Shown here: positions 34,060 to 46,171 of the stretch, in pieces
Numbering within the stretch: the first letter of the stretch is position 1
How the letters are laid out: the number at the start of each line of letters is the position of its first letter
Assembly: GCA_028554795.2 (NCBI GenBank)
Contig: CM068839.1
Coordinates: forward strand, 14,167,220-14,231,219
Source: Sinohyriopsis cumingii
Lineage: Eukaryota > Mollusca > Bivalvia > Unionida > Unionidae
DNA: 64,000 bases
Direction of reading: 5' to 3'
Notes under the pieces: model-generated
The model's database searches: none
Told to the model about the DNA's origin: nothing
What the model saw: only the letters and a program-made list of their open reading frames with translations
Made by a program: the position numbers and the translations under genes

Positions 34060-35560
34060 TTTCCTATATATGTACCTCTTTTTAACTCTGCTGGTCATAA
34101 ACCAGAAGAGTTTATGGGATGGCCTGCTGTCCACTGTTCTACATCTGTTATCCAGTGTCTGACATCCATCAATCTGTCCATTAACACAATTTTTTATTGC
34201 AACTTCTCCAAAACCGCTTGGAGGATTACCATGAAACTTTATACACACATATATCCCAAGGTCTAGTTATTCCTACATGAAAATGTTGCTGTTCAGGTAT
34301 CCAATATGGCTACCATAGCAGCCATATTGAAAATCGTGTAATCACAACTCCTTCTGAATGGATGTTGATATCAACATGGGATATACACCAGATGACTTCT
34401 TATGATGTCTTGTTGGTTATAATGAAAATAGTTGTATTTGGACATCCAGTATGGCCACCATAGCAGCCATCTTGAAGATCTTGTTAACACTACCCCTGAA
34501 TGGATTTTCATAACATGGGGTTTCACTAAAAAAAATATGACTTTAAGGTGCTTTTAAATTAAAATGTTGTTTGGACTTAGTGCCATTTTTCAGTACATGA
34601 TAGGTTATACATGGTGGCCAGTATATCTGGTAAAGGAAAAACCCAGGAAGAAGTACCAACCCATATGAAGTTACTGGCAAGCTTTCTCACATAACCATGT
34701 TGGCTAGTCTGGGACTCGAACCCACATTGACAGAGGTAAGATGTCAAGGATCTGTAAAGGCAAGCAACCTAGACCACTCAGCCACCCAGGTTCTTAAAAT
34801 AATAAACCAATTTGACATCCAATATGGCTGCCATCTTAAAAATTTGTATATGCTTCCCCTGAATAGAAAGTCATATTGACATGGGGTTTTCAACAGAAGA
34901 ATTCTCATGATGTCAGATTTATTCCAAATGAAAATGATGCTGACCCAACATCCAATATAACCACCACAGCAATTAACTTGAAAATCTTTAAAAGTACTGC
35001 TACTCCTGAGTAGAAAGTAATAATTAATTTGGGTTTTGACAGAAAGACTTATCATGGTGTTGAGTTGGTTTTAAATAGAATTATGCCAATCCGATATCCA
35101 CTATGGCTGACACAGGGGTCATCTTCAAAATTATATAACTACAGTCCTCCTACATGAGTCATATCAGTATTGGGGTTTTACTAGAGGACTTCTAATCATG
35201 TCTGGTTGTCACTAAATGAAAACTTTGCTTATCTGACATCCAGTAAGGCCATCACAGCAGCCATCGTGATATTGCTACTTCTCCTACGTGGAAAGTAATG
35301 TTATCTTGGGGTTTTCAACAGAATATTAATTCTTATATCTAGCAGGTCCTGAATGAATATGGTGCCAATGTGACACCAAGTATTGCTGTCACAATGAACA
35401 TATTGAAAACCTTGTCACTAATTCTCCTGAATGAAAGATCATATAAGCATATGCTTTTCACCAGATATCTTCTAGTGGTTCCAGTTTTGTATGAATGAAA
35501 ATGGTGATCTTAGAGCCAATATGACTGCCATAGTGGCCAAGTTTTAGATCTTATTGCCCA
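34060..35560. repeat. Tandem and dispersed repeat of about 130-150 bp (ATGGCCACCATAGCAGCC type)
   Basis: About nine diverged units carry a phrase like CAATATGGCTACCATAGCAG, then CCATATTGAAAATC, then a TCATATCAACATGGGGTTTT phrase. A reverse-oriented SINE interrupts the series at 34566-34793. The same family returns at 63530-64000. Confidence 0.7.
34566..34793 (-). mobile_element. tRNA-derived SINE, reverse orientation, diverged
   Basis: GTGCCATTTTTCAGTACATG at the left is the SINE 3' part. GGGACTCGAACCCACATTG contains the inverted B box, and GACCACTCAGCCACCC the inverted A box. TTAAAAT on both sides may be the target duplication. Confidence 0.75.
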
Positions 35561-35716
35561 ATAATAGCAGGAATGATTTCAACAGTCAGCAGTTAAAAAG
35601 AAGAAACAGTGTTACTTAAATTCTTGGGAAATCTTTTCAGACAGGGCATCAATCCCTTTGAGGGACTCTTGTTTATTTTTAGAATTAAATATGTTCAAGA
35701 TTTTGTTTGAAGAATA

Positions 35717-35717
<1 letters not shown>

Positions 35718-35756
<39 letters not shown>
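35718..35756. repeat. (CT)n microsatellite
   Basis: About 19 uninterrupted CT dinucleotides. Confidence 0.95.
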
Positions 35757-35758
<2 letters not shown>

Positions 35759-36039
35759 ATAACAACTTTGGCCATTTCACTTGTTATTTGCACAGTTGTC
35801 ATGAATTCTCAGTGGGCATTACAAAAAACAGTTATTAAGAATAACCTGCTATCCCCACTGCATCCACATGTTCATGCATCTCAGTCACACATCTGACCTT
35901 AGCACGAAACTTTAACTTTGAAAGCAGTGATAATGTTATCACTTCTATAAATGTGATACCTATATCTCGCTATTTAAGTGCCATTAATTAACAAGTAAAT
36001 TGTTTTTAAAATCATACAATAAAGCAAATTTTAAGTCTA

Positions 36040-36475
36040 CAGTAATTATTATTGGAAATAAAGATATTCACATTACAGTAATTATTATGGGAAATAAAGG
36101 TATTCACATTACAGTAATTATTATAGGAAATAAAGGTATTCACATTAGTCACATTACATTAATTATTATGGGAAATGAAGGTATTCACATTACAGTAATT
36201 ATTATGGGAAATAAAGGTATTCACATTACAGTAATTATTATGGGAAATAAAGGTATTCACATTACAGTAATTATTATGGGAAATAAAGGTATTCACATTG
36301 CAGTAATTGTTATGGGAAATAAAGGTATTCATGTTACAGTCACATTACAGTAATTGTTATGGGAAATAAAGGTATTCCATTACAGTCACATTACAGTAAT
36401 TAATATGGGAAATAAAGGTATTTACATTACAGTCACATTACAGTAATTATTTTGGGAAATAAAGGTATTAACATT
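36040..36475. repeat. Minisatellite of about 36 bp
   Basis: Units read ATTACAGTAATTATTATGGG, then AAATAAAGGTATTCAC, about eleven copies. The basic unit is a multiple of three without stops in one phase, which explains the open frame 36000-36353. Confidence 0.9.
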
Positions 36476-37074
36476 ATAATCAGCTCTTCTGCAATGAAGC
36501 TTTTAAAAAACAACTAGAAAAACTTGTGTGAACAAGTAGTGTGATATGTTATGTATTCTAAATTGCATATTTATTTTTATGGCAAGTTCTGCTTTTATAA
36601 CTATTTGAAGAATTAATAGAAACTTTAGGTTTTCACCCCTTCCACTTTCCAACATATAAATACTGGACAGTATGGTGTTTATTATAATGAATTTATCATT
36701 TCAGTTTTCAGGATGTGAATATTCCAGGATACTTTTGTTTGAATCACATGATTTTGATTGTGCATTTTGTTGTAGCTTTACTTTAAAATTGATGTGCTAT
36801 TCTGTGAAGAACACATAACTGGAGGGATGAAGTTTCATTAAATTTATGATTACAAAATTTGTCTGTTTGATTATAAGCAAACCTGAATAGATTCTCCTTC
36901 TCTCTCTCTCCAGTTCTATTCGTTTCAAGTTCAAAGAGACCATCAGTACATTTAGTGTTCAATACCACACTGTACATTACGATTTCATGGTATAGTAACT
37001 GTTTCTATTTTAGTTTTCCAAAATTTATTTTGTGCTTAATTGTGATCTGTTAACATATTTTGCTGCTGATGCAG
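36476..37074. other. Intron 4, last part before exon 5
   Basis: AT-rich. A short CT-rich run occurs at about 36898-36912, with nothing else recognised. Confidence 0.45.
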
Positions 37075-37162
37075 GGAGAAGATTCTGACCAATCAGATGG
37101 AGACTCCAGGCCACCTGACCTACTTTGTCAACCTTGTGGACCTGCTGGCTACATGTGCTGAG
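37075..37162 (+). CDS. IP3-receptor-like gene, exon 5
   Basis: This 88-nt exon (acceptor GATGCAG, donor GTAAAA) completes a Lys codon and adds 29 residues ending YFVNLVDLLATCAE. That end is a near match to the IP3-receptor helix HLVELLAVCTE, one of the better conserved parts of the regulatory region. It lies 15.8 kb downstream of exon 4, across the most transposon-loaded intron of the window. The phase agrees with both neighbours. Confidence 0.8.
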
Positions 37163-38170
37163 GTAAAAGAACAACATACAAGCTTATAAAGGGTTCAATC
37201 TTGATAAATTGAAATATCCATCAGGATATTAATTCCATATACAATGGTTAAGGCTTTACAGGTTAGAGAGATATTTCTATATGTATGCTCTTCTTGCTTT
37301 CCATTGTTTACTTGGACATTTATTGTCTACAGTGGAAAGTATTTACATTATTCTGTGCCTAAATGTTCCTAATTACACATCCCTACTTTAAGAAGTAGAT
37401 GGTATGTGGGATTAACTTTGACTACCTGAGTCAAGTTTATCTGTGCACCTTGTCTCAACTCTTATACCTAAACACCTGTTTATAGCAAACTTGCACCAGG
37501 AAATATGTTGAAATCAACAGTCATGTACTCATCAAAACTGGGTTGCTGTGACCAACTTTACACAAAGAGTAAGCTCATTTTTTATTGGGGCTCTAATATC
37601 AGTATCTTTTCACTTATTGCCACAATGCTTGCACTGTAGATGAGTAATATGGATAAAGGTTTGTAAGAGATCAAGATTCAGTTGCTATAACCTTTTTAGG
37701 CTTTATTGAATGTTGCTTATATTCAGAAACCTTTTCAGACATTGCTGCCTTAACCTGCATTGAAGATGCATCCTCTATGTGATGATAAATATTGTCATGG
37801 TACCTGCACTGTGTCACTGTCACCTACTTTGTAAGGCTTTTGAACATTGTATGCAAGAGCAACTGACTTGCACTAGACAGCATCAAAGAGCATCTTCTGA
37901 GTTTCGACTTCCTTCCTTAGAACTTGCTTCTTTTTATAAATGACAGATGAAATGTTCAAAATCAGGTATTATTGAGTACAAAATTACACCAAAGATTTTG
38001 TTTGTTTCCATTTTGATTACCATTTTTTCAATATTCTGAAGCTGTATAAATATGGAAACAAACTGAGCTAGTCTTACTAAATCCAGTTTTGGGAAACATG
38101 GCAGAATGCTTTTTTTTTGGTATCATTTCAGACATATTTTCTACTTACTGTGTCTATTATCTGTTTACAG
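37163..38170. other. Intron 5 without recognised features
   Basis: About 1.0 kb of apparently unique intron. No repeat array and no element ends that I can support. Confidence 0.5.
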
Positions 38171-38358
38171 GGTGAGAATAAATTCATTGAATCACTATGC
38201 CAGACAATTTTACCTGTGGGAGAAATAACCTGGATAATCAATCATCCTGGTATTGACAGAAACACCAAGAAACCTTTCATCAAGTTCTTGATGTGGGTCT
38301 ACATGAAGCCAGTAGAAAATTTGATAGAGAGTGGGGCAGCTGACCTGCAACATGACAG
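38171..38358 (+). CDS. IP3-receptor-like gene, exon 6
   Basis: The acceptor CTGTTTACAG is followed by GENKFIESLCQTILPVGEIT, continuing the ATCAE end of exon 5 exactly as IP3 receptors continue [20 protein letters not shown]. The later segment KKPFIKFLMWVYMKPVEN matches the family's helix with a conserved aromatic (KIAYINFLNHCYVDTE). There are 62 codons plus two bases, and the donor is GTAACA. No frame interruption is seen. An in-frame ATG lies 54 nt upstream within the intron and is not thought to be used. Confidence 0.8.
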
Positions 38359-38554
38359 GTAACAATTACCTCCTCCTAATCTTTATTTAACTTTCCTTTC
38401 TGTCTGCTAATGTATTCATCCATTTCACACTTTAACAACTTTCTGCTTTGTTATCAATCTCTTTTTATCTCTTTCTGCCCCCCTCCCCTGAGTCTGTTTT
38501 TGTTGAGCCAGGTGTGGTGAAAAATTGATGGTGATCACGATGGCATCTATGTGC

Positions 38555-38985
38555 ATGTCCATCCATCCATCCACAACCTTGATTAGCCTCAATGTCCATC
38601 TATCCATACATTGATAAATCACAATGTTAAAGGGTCCATCCATCCATCCACAACCTTGATTAGTCTCAATATTAAAATGTCCATCCATCCATCCACAGCC
38701 TTGATTAGCCTCAATGTTAGACTGTTCATCCATCCATCCACACCCTTGATTAGCCACTTTGTTAAAGTGTCCATCCATCCATCCACACCCTTGATTAGCC
38801 TCACTGTTAAAGTGTCCATCTATCCATCCTTCCATCCATCCATCCATTCATCCATCCGTCCATCTATCCATCCATCCATCCACACCCTTGATTAGCCTCT
38901 CTGTTAAAGTGTCCATCAATCCATCATTCCATCCACACCCTTAATTAGGATCAATGTTAAAGTGTCCATCCATCCATCCATATTC
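38555..38985. repeat. Minisatellite with nested (CCAT)n
   Basis: Units of about 60 bp carry CCACACCCTTGATTAGCCTC, then AATGTTAAAGTGT, then CCATCCATCCATC. The CCAT part has expanded at 38815-38880. Long frames on both strands are by-products. Confidence 0.9.
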
Positions 38986-39408
38986 ATCACTGTGAAAAAC
39001 TGTTTTAAAAAATATACAGATCTGTAGAAATTTCACCTATCATTGTAAAGGTACATTTATTTTAGTCAGGAGTCAGGGGCTTACATATATCTACAAATGT
39101 AAATATATATGTAGATACCATGAAATATCATTAACTGACATGGCTTCCTGTAATCCTGAGCATCCTATATACAGTGGCCTTTATTGGCTCAAATATGGCC
39201 TTTGTAATACTATTTAATGTCCATAAGCTGGCCACTTCTAAAATGAAGGCCAAATGTTTTGGTCTGGCATTGTCTGATTTAGGACAATTTCAGTGTATTT
39301 GAGATCATCATGTTCTGCTTTGAAGTGATGTATTTAAACAGATGTGATGATTGCAGCAATTTTTGCATCTCACTACTGTATTTAAGACATGCAAGTTTTG
39401 TATTTCAG
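38986..39408. other. Intron 6, downstream part
   Basis: No feature recognised. Ordinary AT-rich intron leading to the exon 7 acceptor. Confidence 0.45.
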
Positions 39409-39596
39409 ACAACTGTGGGAGTTTATAGGATCGGTGGTGGAAGATATCAATCTGGTGACAGAGGCTGTGAAGAGGGCCCCTGCAAGGGTGACTGAGCTGT
39501 TGAAAATGCCACCTCATAAAGGGTATAGTACAGATTTTATATTAGATGTCCTTCAAGAAATCTTGGCCTCCTCCTGTAAAAGTGTTATGGGGATGG
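39409..39596 (+). CDS. IP3-receptor-like gene, exon 7
   Basis: The exon starts after TATTTCAG, completes an Arg codon and encodes QLWEFIGSVVEDINLVTEAV, matching the family block MWKLFENFLVDI. It then runs through TDFILDVLQEILASSC to a donor at G|GTACC. A stronger-looking donor (GTATAG) at 39523 would shorten the exon and would also fit exon 9 directly. I prefer the longer form because the extra residues align with the family helix ILEKYVTEIVMSIV and because the micro-exon that follows restores phase exactly. Both forms may occur. Confidence 0.65.
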
Positions 39597-39749
39597 GTAC
39601 CATGGAATTGGCTTCATTTAATTTCATTTATTGCTTTCTAATTAGGGCCCTATATTGAAATGCATGACACCAGGTAGTAGTGACTATTCTCAATCCGTCT
39701 GCATCATTTTTGTCCATTCACATCACTTGTAACCAGCATAACTCTGCAG

Positions 39750-39780
39750 CCCTTTTACATAATTGGATGTCCTCTGGCAG
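39750..39780 (+). CDS. IP3-receptor-like gene, 31-nt micro-exon 8
   Basis: A 31-nt segment lies between CTCTGCAG and the consensus donor GTGAGT. With one base carried in from exon 7 and two passed to exon 9 it reads ALLHNWMSSGS, with no stop, and is in frame with both neighbours. The position corresponds to the short variable link before the QTRQPVFVQLL helix of IP3 receptors. Evidence is the splice signals and exact phase rescue. It is too short for similarity to help, and it is needed only if exon 7 uses the longer form. Confidence 0.55.
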
Positions 39781-40377
39781 GTGAGTTGCTTATTATACAG
39801 ATTGCATGATTCTTTGTTGATTTATGTATTATGTCCAAATGGGCAAGATTGTTTTAAAAATATTATTCCAATTGATCTAATGTATTTTTTTTTTCACTAA
39901 AAACCAGAATGAAACATTTTACTAAAATGTATGCCCAACTATATAAACATCAACGATTTGACATGGATCATGTCACAGGTATCATGTAAACAGTTATATG
40001 TCAAGTAAATGATAGATATCTTTTGGCAAGAAATGGTTTTCTGTATTAATCTTCCATATTGACGTATTTTTACATTTGAAGGCACTGTATATCTTCATAC
40101 ATGCCTTGAAGTACTTTCAGATATTTAATCCCTTGTTATGTATTTTACTTGGAGAGTGTTATGCACTGAAACAAATTTTCATTGTTTTTATCCATCTATA
40201 TTTTAATAGTAACTTGCATGACACTGCTATATCAGTTACCATATGCACATATACAAACTTTTCAAACATTATTCTATGAGTGAAGAACTTGAGTTTAGGA
40301 TTTGTCTTTTCATGTATAAGAAATAATGTCAGATTTAAATGAGCTTTGGAATTCCTCAGTATGTCTCTTCATTGCAG
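39781..40377. other. Intron 8 without recognised features
   Basis: AT-rich intron between the micro-exon and exon 9. An open frame at 40076-40279 has no recognisable product. Confidence 0.45.
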
Positions 40378-40462
40378 TGCTGTGACCGACGAGAATGATG
40401 AGAAGTCAGCACTCCATATAAACTTGTTCTTTGTTGTAGAGGCCATCATGCCATTTTTAGAG
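40378..40462 (+). CDS. IP3-receptor-like gene, exon 9
   Basis: The acceptor TTCATTGCAG is followed by one base completing a Ser (or Gly) codon and 28 codons ending HINLFFVVEAIMPFLE, with donor GTGAGA. The acidic start (AVTDENDEKS) followed by a hydrophobic helix matches the family order of a variable acidic loop before PVFVQLLQGVF. It lies about 180 bp upstream of a 2.1-kb array in the next intron. Confidence 0.75.
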
Positions 40463-40639
40463 GTGAGAGATAGGACTGTGTTTTGATTTTAGTCTTCAGT
40501 TGAAAAATTCATTTGTTACATTCCACAACATCATTTCATTTAAAATTCTTTATAACTGTTTTTATAAATTTTTGGTTAACTACCACAGGTTTGACATATT
40601 TCCTGTTTGATGGGATATATTTTAGATTGTAATATATAA

Positions 40640-42760
40640 AAGTCAGGCTTGGACAGTAATATATTAGCTGTTCATTGTAATATAGAGACTGTTAGACTTG
40701 GACAGTAATATATTAGATGTTCATTGTAATATAGAGACTGTTAGATTTGGATAGTAATATATTATGTAAGACTTGGACAGTAATATATTAGCTATTCATT
40801 GTAATATAGAGACTGTTAGACTTGGATAGTAGTATATTAGCTGTTCATTGTAATATAGAGACTGTTAGACTTGGACAGTAATATATTAGCTGTTTATTGT
40901 AATATGGAGACTGTTAGACTTGGAGAGTAATATATTAGATGTTCTTTGTAATATGGAGAATGTTAGACTTGGACAGTAATATATTAGATGTTCATTGTAA
41001 TATAGAGACTGTCAGGGTTGGACAGTAATATATGAACTGTTCATTGTAATATAGAGACTGTTAGACTTGGACAGTAATATATTAGCTGTTCATTGTAACA
41101 AAGAGACTGTTAGACTTGGATAGTAATATATTAACTGTTCATTATAATATAGAGACTGTTAGACTTGGACAGTAATATATTAGCTGTTCATTGTAATATA
41201 GAGACTGTTAGACTTGGACAGTAATATATTAGCTGTTCATTGTAATATGGAGACTGTTAGACTTGGATATTAATATATTAGATGTTCTTTGTAATATGGA
41301 GACTGTTAGACTTGGACAGTAATATATTAGATGTTCATTGTAATATAGAGACTGTTAGACTTGGATAGTAATATATTAGATGTTCATTGTAATATAGAGA
41401 GTGTCAGGCTTGTACAGTAATATATTAACTGTTCATTGTAATATAGAGACTGTTAGACTTGGACAGTAATATATTAGCTGTTCATTGTAATATAGAGACT
41501 GTTAGACTTGGACGGTAATATATTAGCTGTTCATTGTAATATGGAGACTCTCAGGCTTGGACAGTAATATATTAGCTGTTCATTGTAATATGGAGACTCT
41601 CAGGCTTGGACAGTAATATATTAACTGTTCATTGTAATATGGAGACTGTCAGACTTGGATAGTAATATATTAGATGTTCATTGTAATATAGAGACCGTCA
41701 GGGTTGGACAGTAATATATTAGCTGTACATTGTAATATGGAGACTGTTATACTTGGATAGTAATATATTAGCTGTTCATTGTAATATGGAGACTGTCAGG
41801 GTTGGGCAGTAAAATATTAGCTGTACATTGTAATATAGAGACTGTTAGACTTGGATAGTAATATATTAGATGTTCATTGTAATATAGAGACTATCAGGGT
41901 TGGACAGTAATATATTAGCTGTACATTGTAATATGGAGACTGTTAAGCTTGGATAGTAATATATTAGCTGTTCATTGTAATATGGAGACTGTCAGGGTTG
42001 GACAGTAGTATATTAGCTGTACATTGTAATATAGAGACTGTTAGAATTGGACAGTAATATATTAGCTGTTCATTGTAATATGGAGACTGTTAGACTTGGA
42101 TAGTAATATATTAGCTGTTCATTGTAATATAGAGACTGTTAGACTTGGATAGTAATATATTAGATGTTCATTGTAATATGGAGACTGTTAGACTTGGATA
42201 GTAATATATTAGCTGTTCATTGTAATATGGAGACTGTTAGACTTGGACATTAATATATGAGCTGTAGATTGTAATACAGAGACTATCAGGCTAGGACAGT
42301 AATATATTAGCTGTTCATTGTAATACAGAGACTTAGACTTGGACATTAATATATGACCTGTAGATTGTAATACAGAGAATGTCAGGCTAGGACAGTAATA
42401 TATTAGCTTTACATAGTTATTTAGAGACTGTCAGGCTTGGACAGTAATACATAGAGCTGTACATTGTAATATAGAGACTGTTAGGCTTGGACATTAATAT
42501 ATGAGCTGTACATTGTAATATAGAGACTGTCAGGCTTGGACAGTAATATATGAGCTGTACATTGTAATAAAGAGACTCAGGCTTGGACAGTAATACAGAG
42601 AGCTGTAGATTGCAATGTAGAGACTGTCAGGCTTGGACAGTAACACACAGAGCTGTAGATTGTAGTATAGAGACTTTCAGGCTTGGACAGTAATATATGA
42701 GCTGTAGATTGTAATGTAGAGACTGTCAGGCTTGGACAGTAACATATAGAGCTGTTTTTA
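40640..42760. repeat. 2.1-kb minisatellite of about 48 bp, near 43 copies
   Basis: Units read GTTCATTGTAATATAGAGAC, then TGTTAGACTTGGACAGTAAT, then ATATTAGCT. Blocks of variant units (for example CTGTACATTG with CAGGGTTGG) recur together, which points to duplication of multi-unit blocks. Confidence 0.9.
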
Positions 42761-42827
42761 AGTCACTGAACATAATTCACTTCTTATTAATTTTGTATAT
42801 ACTGAACTTTGGTGGATGCACACATTG

Positions 42828-42955
42828 TGGTTGTTATAGGGTTTAACACCATTTTTCAGCACATGAAAGGCTATATACATGGCAACTAATATTAATGGTG
42901 GAGGATTAACCCGGGAAAACCCCGGAGAGAACCACCGCCCCACAGATGCACACAT
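42828..42955 (-). mobile_element. tRNA-derived SINE, 3' part only
   Basis: GGGTTTAACACCATTTTTCA, then ATGGTGGAGGATTAACCCGG and AACCACCGCCC, match the tRNA-unrelated body of the SINE in reverse. The tRNA-like head is missing or unrecognisable. Confidence 0.7.
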
Positions 42956-43004
42956 GCTGATGTTAATCTTTAGCAAGATATTTTAGAATATGGTATGTTT
43001 GATT

Positions 43005-43165
43005 GGTTGTTTTGGTTTTTAATGGCACATCAACACATGAGAGGTTATATTATGCAGAGGCAGTAAGGGTCATGTGCTTGTCCAGGACACAACATGAAAC
43101 TAATCTGGCTTGGTCTGGCAGGATTTGAACATGCACCCTTATGTTCAAGAGCCCATGACTCTGAA
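43005..43165 (-). mobile_element. Possible second tRNA-derived SINE, reverse orientation
   Basis: GGTTTTTAATGGCACATCAA at the left resembles a SINE 3' part, and CAGGATTTGAACATGCACCC contains an inverted B-box-like sequence. The body differs from the main SINE family here, so assignment is weak. Confidence 0.4.
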
Positions 43166-43678
43166 CACTGTATTGTGCAGCCCCTGGAATGTGTTATATA
43201 CTATATTTGATGTTTTTCTGTACTTTACATCCCCTAGAATGTATTATGTACTACTTGTGATGTGTTCCTGTACTTTGCAGCTCCTAGAATGTGTTCATAC
43301 TACATTTAATATTTTCCTGTGCTTTGCAGCCCCTACAATGTTTTATGTGCTACATGTGATGCTTTCCTGTACTTTGCAACCCATAGATTGTATTCTGTAC
43401 TACATTTAATTTTTCCTGTACTTTGCAGCCCCTAGATTGTGTTATGTAATACATGTGATGTTTTCTTCTACTTTGCAGTCCCTAGATTGTGTTACATAGT
43501 ACATGTGATGTTTTCCTGTACTTTGCAGTCCCTAGATTGTGTTATGTAGTACATGTGATGTTTTCCTGTACTTTGCCATCCCTAGATTGTATTATGTACT
43601 ACATGTGATGTTTTCCTGTACTTTGCCATCCCTAGATTGTATTATGTACTACATGTGATGTTTTCCTGTACTTTGCAG
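43166..43678. repeat. Array of about 48 bp built from the exon 10 splice acceptor
   Basis: About ten units read CCTAGATTGTGTTATGTAGT, then ACATGTGATGTTTTCCTGTA, then CTTTGCAG. The final CTTTGCAG is the acceptor of exon 10. Most units keep TTTGCAG. The two nearest the exon instead read TTTGCCATCCC. Confidence 0.9.
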
Positions 43679-43765
43679 GTCTTCTATACCTCATTCTATG
43701 CTGCTGACAAGGATTTATATCCAGATGAAGTCTTCCACACTGAAAGTGCTGCTAACGCCCTGACT
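43679..43765 (+). CDS. IP3-receptor-like gene, exon 10
   Basis: This 29-codon exon in phase 0/0 has donor GTAAGT. It encodes VFYTSFYAADKDLYPDEVFH and ends ESAANALT. The acceptor TTTCCTGTACTTTGCAG is the last unit of an array of about 48-bp repeats lying immediately upstream, so the true acceptor is preceded by many near-identical ones. In the family this is the loop and helix start before SVESCIRVLSDVA, which exon 11 continues. Confidence 0.75.
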
Positions 43766-44948
43766 GTAAGTTCAGTTTTGTCCAAATACCACAAATATCA
43801 GCATAAAGGAGGATCCAGGAAATATTATCTGTTGTTGGAAATGCGTTAGTAATAGGGACCAGTTCTGTGCATTTCTGAATAAAAACTGGAAATAAAAGTA
43901 TTCTAGCTTTAGTAATAAGAATGATAAAGGCATTTTGTATTTGAGTATCAGCCATCCAGCTTTTCAGATCAATTTAACTCAATAATGCATCATTATGTGA
44001 TGTGATATACACTCATTGAAGTTAATGGTTAAGTAGTTTTAATAACTTACTTTTGGAAAACAATTTGAATTTATACTTCATTTTTTTCATCAATTGTACA
44101 TTTAGGCTGCTAACACTCTTTACATCAAATGAAATTTTTAAAAATTCTTTTACCAGGAAGGGTACTTAACTTTTCAATCTATAAACTTTAAATAAAGGTA
44201 ACAGCTACAGTTTTTGTTTAAAACTTATTAAAGTAGATCAAACTGTTAATGAAAAAGTATACCTTTTAACATCTGATGGCATAAAGTCTTTTAATTTTAG
44301 TTCATTTTCTGGAAAATTTCAGAATGTTAAGGCATTTGCATTTAAATTTACAGTCTATTAAATAACACTAATGAAAGGCATATAACTGAAGAATATCAAA
44401 GGATTTAATACATTAGGTTTAGTGTATTGATACATTTACCTATTTTCTCATACTTTTATTGTGTATAATAATACATTTTTTAGATATTTTGAAGGGAGCA
44501 TGTGACCTAACAATGATACATTGCCAGTAATATCTGAGCCTGGTAGACTAAAATAAAGAAAACAGCAATAACTTTGTTAGGAATTGGAATTTTTTAACTC
44601 TGTTTGCAGCTTTGTAAATCAGTGGTCAGAATCAAACTATTATATATGTAAACAGTAAAGATTTGCAAGTGGCAAGATGAAAGAAAAAAATGTATTCAGT
44701 TTGCAAGAAGAGAAAGGAGGGACATAGCTTTGTAGCTAACAAAAGCCTGTAGGATTAAGCAAACATTATTGTTCAGAGAATGCCATGCTGAGTTTGAATT
44801 TTGCATGCACAATACTAAATTAACAGCCAGCAAAACACAAAACTGTAAGCTCAATATCATCTTTTGATGACATAGACAAAATAATTATGAGAAAAAGGTT
44901 AAAATTCAACCAAAATTGTTACGATCTTGAATAATGGTGCTTGACAAT
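43766..44948. other. Intron 10, upstream part
   Basis: AT-rich. I see no array, element end or exon-like segment. Confidence 0.45.
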
Positions 44949-44951
44949 ATG

Positions 44952-45021
<70 letters not shown>
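44949..45021. repeat. (AT)n microsatellite
   Basis: About 35 nearly uninterrupted AT dinucleotides. Confidence 0.95.
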
Positions 45022-45026
<5 letters not shown>

Positions 45027-45388
45027 TGATGTATTTGCAAGATGATGGGTATAAAATTAAAATCAGGATGAGGAGACTAAAATTGGAATATGCTCATTAC
45101 TTTTATCATGAACTTTGTAGTAGTTGACGTTAGGATGACAAAGCTGGAGGAGTGGAAATGTCCTGTAACAATAAGTAGCCCTATGATAGTATGGTAGGGT
45201 ATAGTATGTTGCACTGCTGATTAAGCTTTTGAACTTTATATTTGTGAAACTATATTAATTGTGTGACTCTTACAATAACTGTATAAATACTACATTAAAG
45301 ATAGTGACATAATTAAGGGTTTTGTTCAATTTGAAATAATGCATGCTGGAACATTTTACAGTAGTGTATCAAAATTAATTATTGTTAA

Positions 45389-46171
45389 CCCTTTACCTCA
45401 TAGAGCTAAGTTACCCAGTGCAGTGTGCTATAAATAGAACACCTGTTAACTATTCGACTCCGTACGCATAGGCCTGCCTGTTAAATGTTAAGCAGTGTAG
45501 TGTATGTTTAACAGCAATTTTAACCATTTTACATTTTTGGTACACGTCTATTATGTGAGGAAAAATTTAAGAGTAAAGTCTGATTGTAATAGCTGTGTAA
45601 TTATTTTTTATGGAAGAATTTTTTTTGTGCTTTAGAATCTTGAGAGAACTCATTCATTGTCAAGTCAGTGAGAACGTGTGACCAACTGTAGCTGCCATTT
45701 CTCATACTCGAAATTTACAAGTTTTTTGTCCGCGTCTACATCACTAAGTCATCTGAATTTGATAATTTATAAAAACTAATTGCGGCCTACATCAATATCA
45801 GAGCCTTTTCCTAAGTTATTGAATCTTTCATAGTTGTGATTCTAATTGTGAAAACTCTGTAAGTACTGAATGAAATCTGCGACCTCCATTTTGGAGAGTG
45901 GAGATTACAACCCAGTTACTTTAAATAGCAGATTTCAACCAGAGCATAAGCAGTGACCATGTGATCTGACATAATTGTCATTCGCAGAAATTAATGTAGT
46001 ATCTAAGAGGGGATTTTCCCCGAAGGTGGCACTATGAAAACCCGCTTAAAATGGCTGATGTTTACAGTAGGCGTCAAAAGGCGCTTCCATGTGAATGGAG
46101 TCGAGGCATCAAAAGGTGCTTTCATATGAATGGAGTAGAGGCGTCAAAAGGCACTTTCATGAAGCAAAGGG
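45389..46171. mobile_element. TTAA-flanked MITE, 783 bp (piggyBac-like)
   Basis: The left end CCCTTTACCTCAT and the right end ATGAAGCAAAGGG are imperfect inverted repeats, each directly bordered by TTAA (45385-45388 and 46172-46175). CCC..GGG ends at TTAA are typical of piggyBac-type elements. Near the right end GGCGTCAAAAGGCGCTTCC and related units repeat three times. No transposase frame. Confidence 0.75.

Noticed and set aside
38425-38895. Frames with GWMDGHFN or HPSTALISLN repeats on both strands
   Set aside because: By-product of the CCATCCATC-containing minisatellite.
39409-39522. Short form of exon 7 as the only form
   Set aside because: It is in phase with exon 9, but it drops a helix that aligns with the family and leaves the well-formed micro-exon 39750-39780 unexplained. 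Kept as a possible alternative.
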